Below, piece by piece: positions 7,986 through 17,167 of a stretch of 64,000 bases of DNA. This stretch comes from an uncultured Bacteroidota bacterium (GTDB lineage Bacteria; Bacteroidota; Bacteroidia; Flavobacteriales; Flavobacteriaceae). How positions within the stretch are numbered: the first letter of the stretch is position 1; every line of letters begins with the position of its first letter. Made by a program: the position numbers and the translations under genes. The DNA is taken from contig CAIMMM010000074.1 of NCBI GenBank assembly GCA_903842575.1, positions 1 to 64,000 on the forward strand, in the 5' to 3' direction. The notes under the pieces were generated by a model. The model made no database searches and had not been told where the DNA came from. It saw nothing but the letters and a program-made list of their open reading frames with translations.

Positions 7986-10553
7986 ATGGAATCATTGATG
8001 ATTTATGTGCCTATAGTTATGGCAATAATAGGATTGGCTTTTATGGCAATCAAAAGAAGTTGGGTTTTAAAACAAGATGCTGGAGACGGTAAGATGAAAG
8101 AGATTTCAGATTATATCTATGAAGGTGCTTTGGCTTTCCTAAAAGCAGAATACAGATTGCTAGCCATGTTTGTTGTTTTAGCAAGTATCGTCTTAGCTGG
8201 AATGTCTTTTATGTTCCAAACAACAAATATATTAATAGTTGTAGCTTTTATTTTTGGTGCTTTTTTCTCCGCTTTCGCAGGAAATATGGGAATGAAAATC
8301 GCAACTAAAACGAATGTTAGAACAACACAAGCTGCCCGTACAAGCTTACCTCAAGCATTGAAAGTTTCTTTTGGTGGTGGAACAGTTATGGGATTGGGAG
8401 TTGCAGGTTTAGCCGTTTTAGGTTTAACAGGTTTCTTTATTATTTTTTTCCACTTTTTTATGGGAGGTGATTGGGCAAATGGCGGAACAGATAAAATGAC
8501 AATCGTTCTAGAAACATTAGCTGGTTTCTCTCTTGGAGCTGAATCTATTGCTTTATTCGCTAGAGTTGGTGGTGGTATTTATACCAAGGCTGCTGACGTA
8601 GGTGCTGATTTAGTTGGTAAAGTGGAAGCTGGAATTCCAGAAGATGATCCAAGAAATCCTGCTACTATTGCAGATAATGTTGGTGATAACGTTGGTGATG
8701 TTGCCGGAATGGGTGCCGATTTATTTGGTTCTTACGTTGCAACCGTTCTTGCTGCAATGGTTCTTGGAAACTATGTGATTAAAGATATGGGTGGCAACAT
8801 CCAAGATGCTTTTGGTGGAATTGGACCAATCTTATTGCCAATGGCAATTGCTGGTTTCGGAATTTTATTCTCTATCATAGGAACTATGGTTGTAAAAATA
8901 TCAGATGATAATGCTAAGGAAGCACAAGTTCAAAAAGCATTAAATATTGGAAACTGGATTTCTATTGCACTAACAGCTATTGCTTGTTTTGTATTGGTAA
9001 AATTCATGTTGCCGGAAACTATGAAAATGAATTTCTTCGGTGAAGGTTTACAAGATATTTCTTCAATGAGAGTTTTCTACGCAACAATCGTAGGATTAGT
9101 TGTTGGGGCAACAATTTCATCAGTAACAGAATATTACACAGGTTTAGGAACAAAACCAGTTTTGGCAATTGTGCAAAAATCATCAACGGGTGCTGGAACT
9201 AATGTAATTGCAGGTTTAGCAACTGGTATGATTTCAACTTTCCCAACGGTACTTTTATTTGCTGCTGCGATTTGGTCTTCTTATGCTTTCGCAGGATTTT
9301 ATGGAGTTGCATTAGCGGCTTCTGCGATGATGGCTACAACAGCCATGCAATTAGCTATCGACGCTTTCGGACCAATTTCTGATAATGCCGGTGGAATTGC
9401 TGAAATGAGTGAATTACCAAAAGAAGTTCGTACGCGTACAGATATTTTGGATTCAGTTGGAAATACAACTGCTGCAACAGGTAAAGGTTTTGCAATCGCT
9501 TCTGCTGCATTAACATCATTAGCTTTATTCGCTGCTTATGTAACTTTTACAGGAATTGATGGTATTAATATTTTCAAAGCACCAGTATTGGCTATGCTAT
9601 TTGTGGGTGGAATGATACCAGTTGTTTTCTCTGCTTTAGCAATGAATTCTGTTGGAAAAGCTGCGATGGATATGGTATATGAAGTGCGTCGTCAGTTCAA
9701 AGAAATTCCAGGAATTATGGAAGGTACTGGGAAGCCAGAATATGCAAAATGTGTTGATATCTCTACAAAAGCGGCTTTACGCGAAATGATGTTGCCGGGT
9801 ATTATGACGATTGGTTTTCCAATTGCAATTGTGCTTTTAGGAAAACTAGTTTATGGAGATAACAACCAATTAATTGCTGAAATGTTGGGTGGTTATATGG
9901 CTGGAGTTACTGTTTCAGGTGTGCTTTGGGCTGTTTTCCAAAACAATGCTGGTGGTGCTTGGGATAATGCTAAAAAATCTTTTGAAGCAGGTGTTATGAT
10001 TAATGGAGAAATGACATACAAAGGTTCAGATGCGCACAAAGCAGCTGTAACTGGAGATACTGTTGGAGATCCATTTAAAGATACTTCAGGACCTTCAATG
10101 AATATTTTAATTAAATTGACTTGTTTGATAGGATTGGTAATTGCTCCAATTTTAGGAAATGGAACGCACGACGCTCCAAAAGTTATAATAATGAAAATGG
10201 AATGCGCTGAAGGAAATATGATGGGCAAATGCGATATGAGCAAATGTGCTAAAATGACGGCTGACGAATGTGCTTCAATGTGCGACAGTTTAAAATGTAC
10301 TCCAGAGCAAAAAAAAATGTGTTTGTCTCATTATGCAGACGGAAAATTTGTAGCTCCTGCAGCATGCAAAGAAGAAGATAAAATGTCTTGCTGTCCTAAA
10401 AAAGGCGCGGCCAAATTAGTAAAAGTTGAAGTGACTAATACAAATGGAATTGCAAAAGCAACCGTTATAACTTCTGAAAAAGGAAATACTAATGTTCAAG
10501 TATTTACAGGTTCATTAGAAGAAGTAAAAGCACAAGTAGAAGCTTTGAAATAA
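7986..10553 (+). CDS. hppA: Membrane-bound ion-pumping pyrophosphatase with Cys-rich C-terminal tail
   Basis: This multi-spanning inner-membrane enzyme hydrolyses pyrophosphate and pumps Na+ and/or H+. The core (residues 1 to about 722) has the substrate-binding motif DVGADLVGKVEAGIPEDDP, DNVGDNVGDVAGMGADLFG, DNAGGIAEMSELP, and GGAWDNAKK with GDTVGDPFKDTSGPS. The sequence GNTTAATGKG has Ala at the position that is Lys in K+-independent enzymes, so it should be K+-dependent; the pumped ion cannot be read with certainty. Unusual: about 130 extra residues follow the last helix (from GNGTHDAPK, about residue 723). They include ten cysteines in roughly 70 residues (for example KCDMSKCAKM and KMSCCPKKG) and then a small hydrophilic segment ending VEALK. 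Both termini of this family face the periplasm or lumen, so the tail is probably periplasmic. Single-gene unit with its own promoter and terminator. Confidence 0.95.
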   Translation: MESLMIYVPIVMAIIGLAFMAIKRSWVLKQDAGDGKMKEISDYIYEGALAFLKAEYRLLAMFVVLASIVLAGMSFMFQTTNILIVVAFIFGAFFSAFAGNMGMKIATKTNVRTTQAARTSLPQALKVSFGGGTVMGLGVAGLAVLGLTGFFIIFFHFFMGGDWANGGTDKMTIVLETLAGFSLGAESIALFARVGGGIYTKAADVGADLVGKVEAGIPEDDPRNPATIADNVGDNVGDVAGMGADLFGSYVATVLAAMVLGNYVIKDMGGNIQDAFGGIGPILLPMAIAGFGILFSIIGTMVVKISDDNAKEAQVQKALNIGNWISIALTAIACFVLVKFMLPETMKMNFFGEGLQDISSMRVFYATIVGLVVGATISSVTEYYTGLGTKPVLAIVQKSSTGAGTNVIAGLATGMISTFPTVLLFAAAIWSSYAFAGFYGVALAASAMMATTAMQLAIDAFGPISDNAGGIAEMSELPKEVRTRTDILDSVGNTTAATGKGFAIASAALTSLALFAAYVTFTGIDGINIFKAPVLAMLFVGGMIPVVFSALAMNSVGKAAMDMVYEVRRQFKEIPGIMEGTGKPEYAKCVDISTKAALREMMLPGIMTIGFPIAIVLLGKLVYGDNNQLIAEMLGGYMAGVTVSGVLWAVFQNNAGGAWDNAKKSFEAGVMINGEMTYKGSDAHKAAVTGDTVGDPFKDTSGPSMNILIKLTCLIGLVIAPILGNGTHDAPKVIIMKMECAEGNMMGKCDMSKCAKMTADECASMCDSLKCTPEQKKMCLSHYADGKFVAPAACKEEDKMSCCPKKGAAKLVKVEVTNTNGIAKATVITSEKGNTNVQVFTGSLEEVKAQVEALK

Positions 10554-10574
10554 TCACAAGATTTATAAATATTC

Positions 10575-10602
10575 AAAATGCCCCAAGAAATTGGGGCATT
10601 TT
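10575..10602 (+). terminator. Terminator after hppA
   Basis: A perfect 12-bp stem AAAATGCCCCAA / TTGGGGCATTTT closed by a GAAA tetraloop and followed by a run of T. Strong intrinsic terminator. Confidence 0.92.
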
Positions 10603-10649
10603 TTTTATGTTTTTTTATGTAAATTTAGCCAATGATAAACCCAAACCTC

Positions 10650-12917
10650 ATGTCTAATAAATTTGCTATTTTATTGTTACTATTCAATTTTGGATTTTCT
10701 CAGAGTCAATTGCCATTAATACCCCAACCCAAATCGATTCAAATAAACAAGGGTCGCTTTGTTCTTAATGACCAAACGGTTATCCAAGCGGATGCTGCTA
10801 TGTTTGAAGCGCAATATCTTCAACAGGCTATCAAACAGCAAACGGGAATGGAATTGAAAATTCTGCCTGCTGCTGGCAATGTTTCTAAAATCACTTTAAG
10901 TCATCCTCTTGAGGATTTTGCTGGTGAATATAAAGATAGTTATGGACTAACTATTATAAAGAACAAAGTAGTTATAACTGCTGAGAATAATCAAGGTTTT
11001 TTCTACGGAATTCAGACACTTTTACAATTAATTCCCTCTCAAACAAAAGAAAAAGTCAATTTGTCTTGCCTCAATATTTTTGATCAACCCAAATACGCTT
11101 GGCGCGGAATGCATCTCGATTGCGCGCGTCATTTCTTCCCTGTTTCCTTTGTCAAAAAGTATATCGATTACTTGGCGATGTACAAGTTCAATACCTTTCA
11201 TTGGCACTTGACCGATGATCAAGGTTGGCGTATCGAAATCAAAAAATATCCAAAACTAACAGAAGTTGGAGCCTGGCGAAACGGCTCCATGGTGGGGCAT
11301 TACAGCAAACAAAAATTCGACGACAAACGCTATGGCGGATTTTATACTCAAGAGGAAATTAAAGAAGTTGTAGCTTATGCAATGCAACGTCATATCACCA
11401 TAGTTCCCGAAATTGAAATGCCCGGACATGCCGTTGCTGCTTTGGCTTCTTATCCTGAATATTCCTGTACGGGCGGACCTTTTGAAGTGGCCAAACTATG
11501 GGGCGTTTTGGATGATGTGTTTTGTCCGAAAGAGGAAACGTTTACTTTTCTGGAAAATATTTTATCCGAAGTAATTGCCTTGTTTCCATCACAATACATT
11601 CATATAGGTGGCGATGAATCTCCCAAAACGCGTTGGAAAAAATGCCCGCATTGTCAGGCTCTCATCAAAGAAAAAGGATTAAAAGACGAACATGAATTGC
11701 AAAGTTATTTCATTCAGCGAATAGAAAAATTTGTCAATAGCAAAGGACGAAAAATTATTGGTTGGGATGAAATTCTAGAAGGCGGTTTAGCTCCCAATGC
11801 GGCTGTGATGAGTTGGCGTGGCACCGAAGGAGGAATCGCTGCTGCCAAACAAAAACATTTCGTAGTGATGACTCCGGGTTCCCATTGTTATTTTGATTAT
11901 TATCAAGGCAATCCCAAAAACGAACCGCTGGCCATAGGGGGTTACATACCAGTGGAGAAAGTGTATAGTTTTAATCCAACGCCAAAAGAGTTAAGTCCCG
12001 AAGAAGCCAAATACATTCTAGGCGCTCAAGCCAATGTTTGGACCGAATATATGGAAGACGCTCAAAAAGTGGAATACATGGTTTTTCCAAGAATCATGGC
12101 GCTTTCCGAAGTGCTGTGGGGAACTTCAAATCCTGAGAAATATGCTGATTTCCAAAACCGAATGATACAACAGTTTTCCGCTTTGGACAAAAAAGGAATC
12201 CATTACAGCAAGGTAATTTTTGAAATCAAATCCAAAGTAATACCTTCAGGAAGCGGAATAGCATTCGATTTGCATTCGGCAAAGAATTCAAAAAACATCC
12301 GTTACACTACAGATAATACGACACCAACATGGAATTCAAATCCCTATACGAAACCCATCGTTATAACAAATGTAATCCAAACGATAAAAGCGGCTTATTT
12401 TGAAAATAAAAAACAACAAAGCAATGTGACGGAACAGTTTTTTGCTTTAAATAAAGCCATCGGAAAAAAGGTAACACTGCTCAATCAACCCCATGAGAAT
12501 TATGCTGGCGCTGGTGTTTTTAACCTTTTTGATGGTGTTTCCGCTGACAGGAGTAAACCTGCTGGGAAAGAGTGGCTGGGTTTTTTGGGTAAGGATTTGA
12601 ATGTTGTGATTGATTTAGGAAAAATAGAGACTTTAGATGAAGTATATATTAGCGTTTTGGAAAGCAAAGGAAGTTGGATTTATTATCCCAAGCAAATAGA
12701 AGTCTTCTTCTCTGATGATGGGAAGGACTTTGAAAGTATTGCCATACTCACGTTAGAGGATATCAAAGCGCTAAATGGGAACGTGCATGTAAGCTTCCTT
12801 ACACAAGGCACACGATTCGTTAAGGTAATTGCAACAAATATGGGTAAAATCCCTGAAGGAAATCCCGGAGCCGGCTCTGATGCGTGGCTGTTTGTAGATG
12901 AAATACGTGTAAACTAA
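10650..12917 (+). CDS. Beta-N-acetylhexosaminidase, GH20, with C-terminal discoidin-like domain
   Basis: This enzyme removes terminal beta-linked GlcNAc or GalNAc. I chose ATG 10650 because it gives a clean signal peptide (MSNKFAILLLLFNFGFSQ); an ATG at 10632 would add six residues. Domains: GH20b-type N-terminal domain (about 20-140), GH20 barrel (about 145-500) with HWHLTDDQGWRIEI, PEIEMPGHAVAALA, the catalytic Asp-Glu pair in HIGGDESPKTRW (about residues 322-323), MSWRGTEGG and ANVWTEYM; then a chitobiase C-terminal-like domain (IRYTTDNTTPTWNSNPYT) and an F5/8 type C (discoidin) domain at the end. It is the first gene of an operon with glycosylasparaginase, cutC and beta-mannosidase, so N-glycan GlcNAc is the likely substrate. 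Exported to the periplasm or beyond. Confidence 0.94.
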   Translation: MSNKFAILLLLFNFGFSQSQLPLIPQPKSIQINKGRFVLNDQTVIQADAAMFEAQYLQQAIKQQTGMELKILPAAGNVSKITLSHPLEDFAGEYKDSYGLTIIKNKVVITAENNQGFFYGIQTLLQLIPSQTKEKVNLSCLNIFDQPKYAWRGMHLDCARHFFPVSFVKKYIDYLAMYKFNTFHWHLTDDQGWRIEIKKYPKLTEVGAWRNGSMVGHYSKQKFDDKRYGGFYTQEEIKEVVAYAMQRHITIVPEIEMPGHAVAALASYPEYSCTGGPFEVAKLWGVLDDVFCPKEETFTFLENILSEVIALFPSQYIHIGGDESPKTRWKKCPHCQALIKEKGLKDEHELQSYFIQRIEKFVNSKGRKIIGWDEILEGGLAPNAAVMSWRGTEGGIAAAKQKHFVVMTPGSHCYFDYYQGNPKNEPLAIGGYIPVEKVYSFNPTPKELSPEEAKYILGAQANVWTEYMEDAQKVEYMVFPRIMALSEVLWGTSNPEKYADFQNRMIQQFSALDKKGIHYSKVIFEIKSKVIPSGSGIAFDLHSAKNSKNIRYTTDNTTPTWNSNPYTKPIVITNVIQTIKAAYFENKKQQSNVTEQFFALNKAIGKKVTLLNQPHENYAGAGVFNLFDGVSADRSKPAGKEWLGFLGKDLNVVIDLGKIETLDEVYISVLESKGSWIYYPKQIEVFFSDDGKDFESIAILTLEDIKALNGNVHVSFLTQGTRFVKVIATNMGKIPEGNPGAGSDAWLFVDEIRVN

Positions 12918-12928
12918 AAAATAAAACT

Positions 12929-13924
12929 ATGTCAAATCGTAGAAATTTTATCAAAACTTCAGTCATCGCAACCGTTGCAGTGGCATTAAATTCCTTTCGA
13001 AGCAAAGAGGATGAAGAACCTATAATTACTCCCGGAAAAATAAATAAGCCCATCGTAATTTCTACTTGGAATTTTGGGGTGAAAGCCAATGGTGCTGCAT
13101 GGGAAATTCTAAATAATAACGGAAGGGCATTGGATGCCGTAGAAGCCGGAGTAAAAATTCCGGAAGGCGATCCCACCGAAAGAAGCGTAGGTTATGGGGG
13201 CAGACCCGATAGAGACGGACATGTAACTTTAGATGCCTGCATCATGGATGAGTTTTCCAATATTGGTTCGGTGGCGTGTTTGGAATATATCAAACATCCT
13301 ATTTCCGTGGCACGTGCCGTGATGGAAAAAACGCCACATGTGATGTTGGTGGGTGATGGCGCCTTACAATTTGCGTTATCTCAAGGATTTACCAAAGAAA
13401 ATTTACTAGTGGAAGAATCGGAAAAAGAATGGAAGGAATGGCTAAAAACCAGTCAGTACAAACCCATTGCCAATATCGAAAATCATGATACCATCGGGAT
13501 GATCGCATTGGACAGTTTCGGAAATCTCTCCGGAGCGTGTACCACAAGTGGCATGGCTTTTAAAATGCACGGACGCGTTGGCGATTCGCCGATTATCGGT
13601 GCGGGATTGTATGTCGATAACGAAATTGGTGCAGCCACTGCAACAGGTCATGGTGAAGAAGTCATTCGGATTGCCGGTTGTCATTTGGTTGTGGAACTCA
13701 TGCGACAAGGAAAATCACCTCAAAAAGCTTGCGAAGAAGCGGTTTCCCGAATTGTAAAACTGACCAAAAACCGAAACAAAAACCTCAAAGACATTCAAGT
13801 CGGATTCATCGCATTGAACAAAAAAGGAGGATATGGTGCGTATTGTATTCATGGCGGATTTAATTATGCGGTGAACGACAATTCCGGGAATAAATTAGTA
13901 GATTCGGATTATTTTTTAAAGTAA
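12929..13924 (+). CDS. N4-(beta-N-acetylglucosaminyl)-L-asparaginase (glycosylasparaginase)
   Basis: This N-terminal-nucleophile amidohydrolase cleaves the GlcNAc-Asn bond, the protein-carbohydrate link of N-glycans. The 331-residue precursor begins MSNRRNFIKTSVIATVAVAL, a twin-arginine signal. It is predicted to cut itself between Asp and Thr in NHDTIGMIALD (Thr at about residue 188), making the Thr the nucleophile; GNLSGACTTSGMAFKMHGRVGDSP and GATATGHGEE are the conserved substrate-site segments (Arg and Asp contacts, TGHGE loop). The FlGA of Elizabethkingia meningoseptica is the characterised relative. It lies 11 bp after the hexosaminidase and overlaps cutC by one base (TAATG). Periplasmic by its signal. 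Confidence 0.95.
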   Translation: MSNRRNFIKTSVIATVAVALNSFRSKEDEEPIITPGKINKPIVISTWNFGVKANGAAWEILNNNGRALDAVEAGVKIPEGDPTERSVGYGGRPDRDGHVTLDACIMDEFSNIGSVACLEYIKHPISVARAVMEKTPHVMLVGDGALQFALSQGFTKENLLVEESEKEWKEWLKTSQYKPIANIENHDTIGMIALDSFGNLSGACTTSGMAFKMHGRVGDSPIIGAGLYVDNEIGAATATGHGEEVIRIAGCHLVVELMRQGKSPQKACEEAVSRIVKLTKNRNKNLKDIQVGFIALNKKGGYGAYCIHGGFNYAVNDNSGNKLVDSDYFLK

Positions 13925-14592
13925 TGGCACAACTCGAAATCGCTTGTTTTAATTTAGCTTCGGCTTTAATCGCTCAGGAAAATGGTGCCAATAGAGTAGA
14001 ATTATGCGATGGATTGGATGTTGGTGGAACAACGCCTTCATTTGAAACGATAAACAAAGCAAAAGACTTTTTAACGATAGATTTGTATGTGATGATTCGC
14101 CCTCGAGGTAAAAATTTTGTCTATACGGATGCAGAGTTGGAACAAATGAAAAAGGAAATTCAGGAGTTCAAAAAGATAAACGTCAACGGATTTGTATTCG
14201 GAATTTTAAACGAAGACAAGGCGATTAATATAAAACAAAATGCCGAATTGGTGCAATTGGCACATCCTTATCCGTGTACTTTTCACCGGGCTTTCGACGA
14301 AGTTGAGGATGCTTCTCTGGCTTTGGAACAAATTATCGATTGTGGTTTTACAACGATTTTAACTTCGGGTCAAGCCCAAAATGTAGTCGATGGAATTCAT
14401 CAATTAGCAGCATTGGTTGAAAAAGCCAATAACCGAATTGCTATCATGCCAGGCGGTTGTTTACGGTCGTCAAACATTGGATTTATCCAGCAAGAAACGA
14501 AAGCTAATTGGTTCCATTCTTCTGCTATTACTGATGGAAAAGAAATGGCAAATCCCAATGAAATTATAGCTTTAAAATCCAATTTAAAATGA
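13924..14592 (+). CDS. cutC: CutC family protein
   Basis: A 222-residue TIM-barrel protein of the CutC family. It has the opening LEIACFNLASALIAQENGANRVELCDGLDVGGTTPS, then MIRPRGKNFVYTDAELEQMK, FHRAFDEV, TSGQAQN and MPGGCLRSSNI, all typical. CutC was named for copper tolerance in E. coli, but its biochemical role is not firmly known. No signal peptide, so cytoplasmic. It starts on the last base of the preceding stop (TAATG) and its stop overlaps the beta-mannosidase start (ATGA), so it is translationally coupled on both sides within a glycan-degradation operon. That context suggests a role in sugar or glycosylamine metabolism rather than copper; this is inference. No metal-transport genes are nearby. 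Confidence 0.93.
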   Translation: MAQLEIACFNLASALIAQENGANRVELCDGLDVGGTTPSFETINKAKDFLTIDLYVMIRPRGKNFVYTDAELEQMKKEIQEFKKINVNGFVFGILNEDKAINIKQNAELVQLAHPYPCTFHRAFDEVEDASLALEQIIDCGFTTILTSGQAQNVVDGIHQLAALVEKANNRIAIMPGGCLRSSNIGFIQQETKANWFHSSAITDGKEMANPNEIIALKSNLK

Positions 14593-17063
14593 AAATCAGA
14601 TTGCTGAAATGTATATTGTTCTTTTTAACACCCTTGTTTTTTTGGGCACAAAATTCCGAGCGCAACCTTAGTTTCGAAACTTGGCGTTTTAGAAAAAAAT
14701 ATGATACCCATTGGCTGCCAGCAAAAGTTCCGGGAACCGTTCACACCGATTTACTCCAGAACAAAATCATTCCAGATCCTTTTTTTGGTTCCAATGAAAA
14801 GCAATTGCAATGGATTGAAAATGAAGATTGGGAATACCAAACCTCTTTTTCAATTTCAAAAGGAGAAGTGAAAAATGAAAACTGTATTTTGGAATTTGAA
14901 GGGTTGGATACTTATGCCGAAGTTTTTCTCAACGGGAATAAAATTTTGGATGCCAATAATATGTTCCGAACGTGGAAAGTAGATGTCAAGAAGGATTTAA
15001 AAATTGGCAAAAATGAATTGCGGATTGTTTTCGCATCGGCAGTAAAAAAAGGAAAAGAAGAAGCCAAAAAACTTTCCTATATTCTGCCTGCCGACGAAAA
15101 AATATTTACCCGAAAAGCGCAATATCATTATGGTTGGGATTGGGGACCGCGATTTGTAACGGCGGGAATTTGGAAAAAGGTGCAATTGCATTTTTGGAAT
15201 AAGCTCACGATTGTTAATGTCAAATGCAATCAAAAGAAGATAACAAATGACAATGCCGAATTAGAATTTGTCACAACCATTCAAAGTACAACAACTGGAA
15301 AATTTCAATTTAATATTGAAGGCAATCAGCAAATAGTTTCATTAAAAAAAGGCACTAACCAATTGGTTGTAAAATATGATATTGAGAATCCAAAGTTGTG
15401 GTGGACAAAAGGTTTAGGCGAGGCATATCTGTATCCATTCCATATTTGTTTAGCAGATGGAAAGCAAATTTCCGATGCTAAAAAAGTGACAATTGGACTT
15501 CGAACCATTGAATTGGTGCAGGAAAAAGACACTTTCGGCACCAGTTTTTATTTTAAGGTAAACGGAATTCCAGTCTTTATGAAAGGAGCCAATTATATTC
15601 CGCCCGATAGTTTTTTGTCAAGAGCCAATGATTCGGTTTATAAAAGTGTGGTGAAAAATGCGGTGGACGCCAATATGAATATGCTTCGGGTTTGGGGTGG
15701 TGGTGTTTATGCGGATGATGTTTTTTATGAAGAATGCGATAAAAATGGGATTTTAGTTTGGCAGGATTTTATGTTTGCCTGCGCGATGTATCCTGGTGAT
15801 GCCGCTTTTTTAGACAATGTAAAAAATGAAGTTATCGATAACGTAACCCGTTTGCAAAATCATCCTTGCATAGCCTTGTGGTGTGGCAATAATGAAATTG
15901 ATGAAGGTTGGCACAATTGGGGTTGGCAAAAGCAATACAATTATACCGCTGCGCAGGAAATTAATATTTGGAACGATTACAAAAAACTATTTCACGAAGT
16001 CATTCCACAAACTTTAGATAGTTTATTGCCGAAAAACGAAAACCGTTATTGGTCGTCATCTCCATCCATAGGTTGGGGCAGAAAAGAAAGTTTACTCAGT
16101 GGCGATTCACATTATTGGGGCGTTTGGTGGGGAATGGAACCCTTTGAAGTGTATGAAAACAAAGTAGGGCGATTCATGAGCGAATACGGTTTTCAAGGGA
16201 TGCCTAATTTGAAAACCTTCCAATCCTTTGCTAAGAATGAAGACTTGAATTTGAATTCGGAAGCCGTAAAAAACCATCAAAAACATGCAACGGGTTACCA
16301 AACCATTAGGGATTATATGGCTCGAGATTATAAAGTGCCTACCAAGTTTGAAGATTTTATTTATGTTTCGCAATTATTACAGGCAGAAGGCATGAAAACG
16401 GCCATTGAAGCGCATCGCAGAGCTAAGCCCAATTGTATGGGAACCTTGTTTTGGCAATTGAATGATTGTTGGCCAGTTACTTCTTGGAGTTCTGTGGATT
16501 ATTTTGGTCGATGGAAAGCTTTTCAATATCAGGCAAAGCGAAGTTTTGAGAACTTGATGATTTCAATATGGGAAGAAAATGACTTATGCCATATCAATAT
16601 TGTTAATGACGATTTAAAATCCTATGAGGGTGAATTAGAGGTACAGGCATTGAATTTTGATGGAAAATTGATTGCTATTTTTGAACCAATAGTCAAGGTT
16701 CCTGGGAATTCAAATATGATACATCTTGATGTTCCTAAAAAAGTCCTTCTTGGTTCACTCAAAGAAACTGTACTCTCGGTTCAATTTAAAGCAGGGAGTA
16801 AAATAGCTAGAGCTTTTCATTATTTTGTAAAACCAAAAGACTTACTACTCACTAAACCCAATATCCAAATTGAGAAAATTGATTCGCTTACCATTGAGGT
16901 TTCTTCGGACGTTCTAGCTAAAAATGTTTTTCTTTTTTCCAACCAAGACACCTTTTTTAGCGATAATTACTTTGATGTTTTACCCAATCAAAAAGTAAAA
17001 ATAAACCTTTCAAAATCCGTTGAAAAGATTGAAGTGAAATCGTTATTTGATACGATGGAGTAA
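14589..17063 (+). CDS. Beta-mannosidase, GH2
   Basis: The enzyme hydrolyses beta-mannosides, such as the Man-beta-1,4-GlcNAc link of the N-glycan core. The 824-residue protein has a signal peptide (LKCILFFLTPLFFWAQ), an N-terminal sugar-binding beta-sandwich (about 25-195, with VPGTVHTDLLQNKIIPDPFFG), the immunoglobulin-like GH2 domain, and the catalytic barrel with MLRVWGGGVYADDVFYEECDK, acid/base Glu in CIALWCGNNEIDEGW (about residue 436) and nucleophile Glu in GRFMSEYGFQGMP (about residue 532). LFWQLNDCWPVTSWSSVDYFG is the GH2 mannosidase signature. Last gene of the four-gene operon; its ATG overlaps the cutC stop (ATGA). Together with the exo-hexosaminidase and the asparaginase it would finish degradation of Man-GlcNAc2-Asn. 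Confidence 0.95.
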   Translation: MKIRLLKCILFFLTPLFFWAQNSERNLSFETWRFRKKYDTHWLPAKVPGTVHTDLLQNKIIPDPFFGSNEKQLQWIENEDWEYQTSFSISKGEVKNENCILEFEGLDTYAEVFLNGNKILDANNMFRTWKVDVKKDLKIGKNELRIVFASAVKKGKEEAKKLSYILPADEKIFTRKAQYHYGWDWGPRFVTAGIWKKVQLHFWNKLTIVNVKCNQKKITNDNAELEFVTTIQSTTTGKFQFNIEGNQQIVSLKKGTNQLVVKYDIENPKLWWTKGLGEAYLYPFHICLADGKQISDAKKVTIGLRTIELVQEKDTFGTSFYFKVNGIPVFMKGANYIPPDSFLSRANDSVYKSVVKNAVDANMNMLRVWGGGVYADDVFYEECDKNGILVWQDFMFACAMYPGDAAFLDNVKNEVIDNVTRLQNHPCIALWCGNNEIDEGWHNWGWQKQYNYTAAQEINIWNDYKKLFHEVIPQTLDSLLPKNENRYWSSSPSIGWGRKESLLSGDSHYWGVWWGMEPFEVYENKVGRFMSEYGFQGMPNLKTFQSFAKNEDLNLNSEAVKNHQKHATGYQTIRDYMARDYKVPTKFEDFIYVSQLLQAEGMKTAIEAHRRAKPNCMGTLFWQLNDCWPVTSWSSVDYFGRWKAFQYQAKRSFENLMISIWEENDLCHINIVNDDLKSYEGELEVQALNFDGKLIAIFEPIVKVPGNSNMIHLDVPKKVLLGSLKETVLSVQFKAGSKIARAFHYFVKPKDLLLTKPNIQIEKIDSLTIEVSSDVLAKNVFLFSNQDTFFSDNYFDVLPNQKVKINLSKSVEKIEVKSLFDTME

Positions 17064-17084
17064 AATAAAAAGGCCATTTTTTCG

Positions 17085-17123
17085 AACATGCCCCAAATAG
17101 TGTATAACTTTTTTGGGCATGTT
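17085..17123 (+). terminator. Possible terminator after the glycan operon
   Basis: AACATGCCC (17085-17093) and GGGCATGTT (17115-17123) form a perfect 9-bp stem with a 21-nt loop, followed by AATTTTA. The long loop and short T run make this weaker than other terminators in the window. Confidence 0.55.
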
Positions 17124-17167
17124 AATTTTACAGAGTCTTTATTATGTTTATCAGGGATAATTTCTTC

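Noticed and set aside
13924..14592. Copper-resistance locus because of cutC
   Set aside because: No copper transporter, chaperone or regulator nearby; the neighbours are glycan-degrading enzymes.
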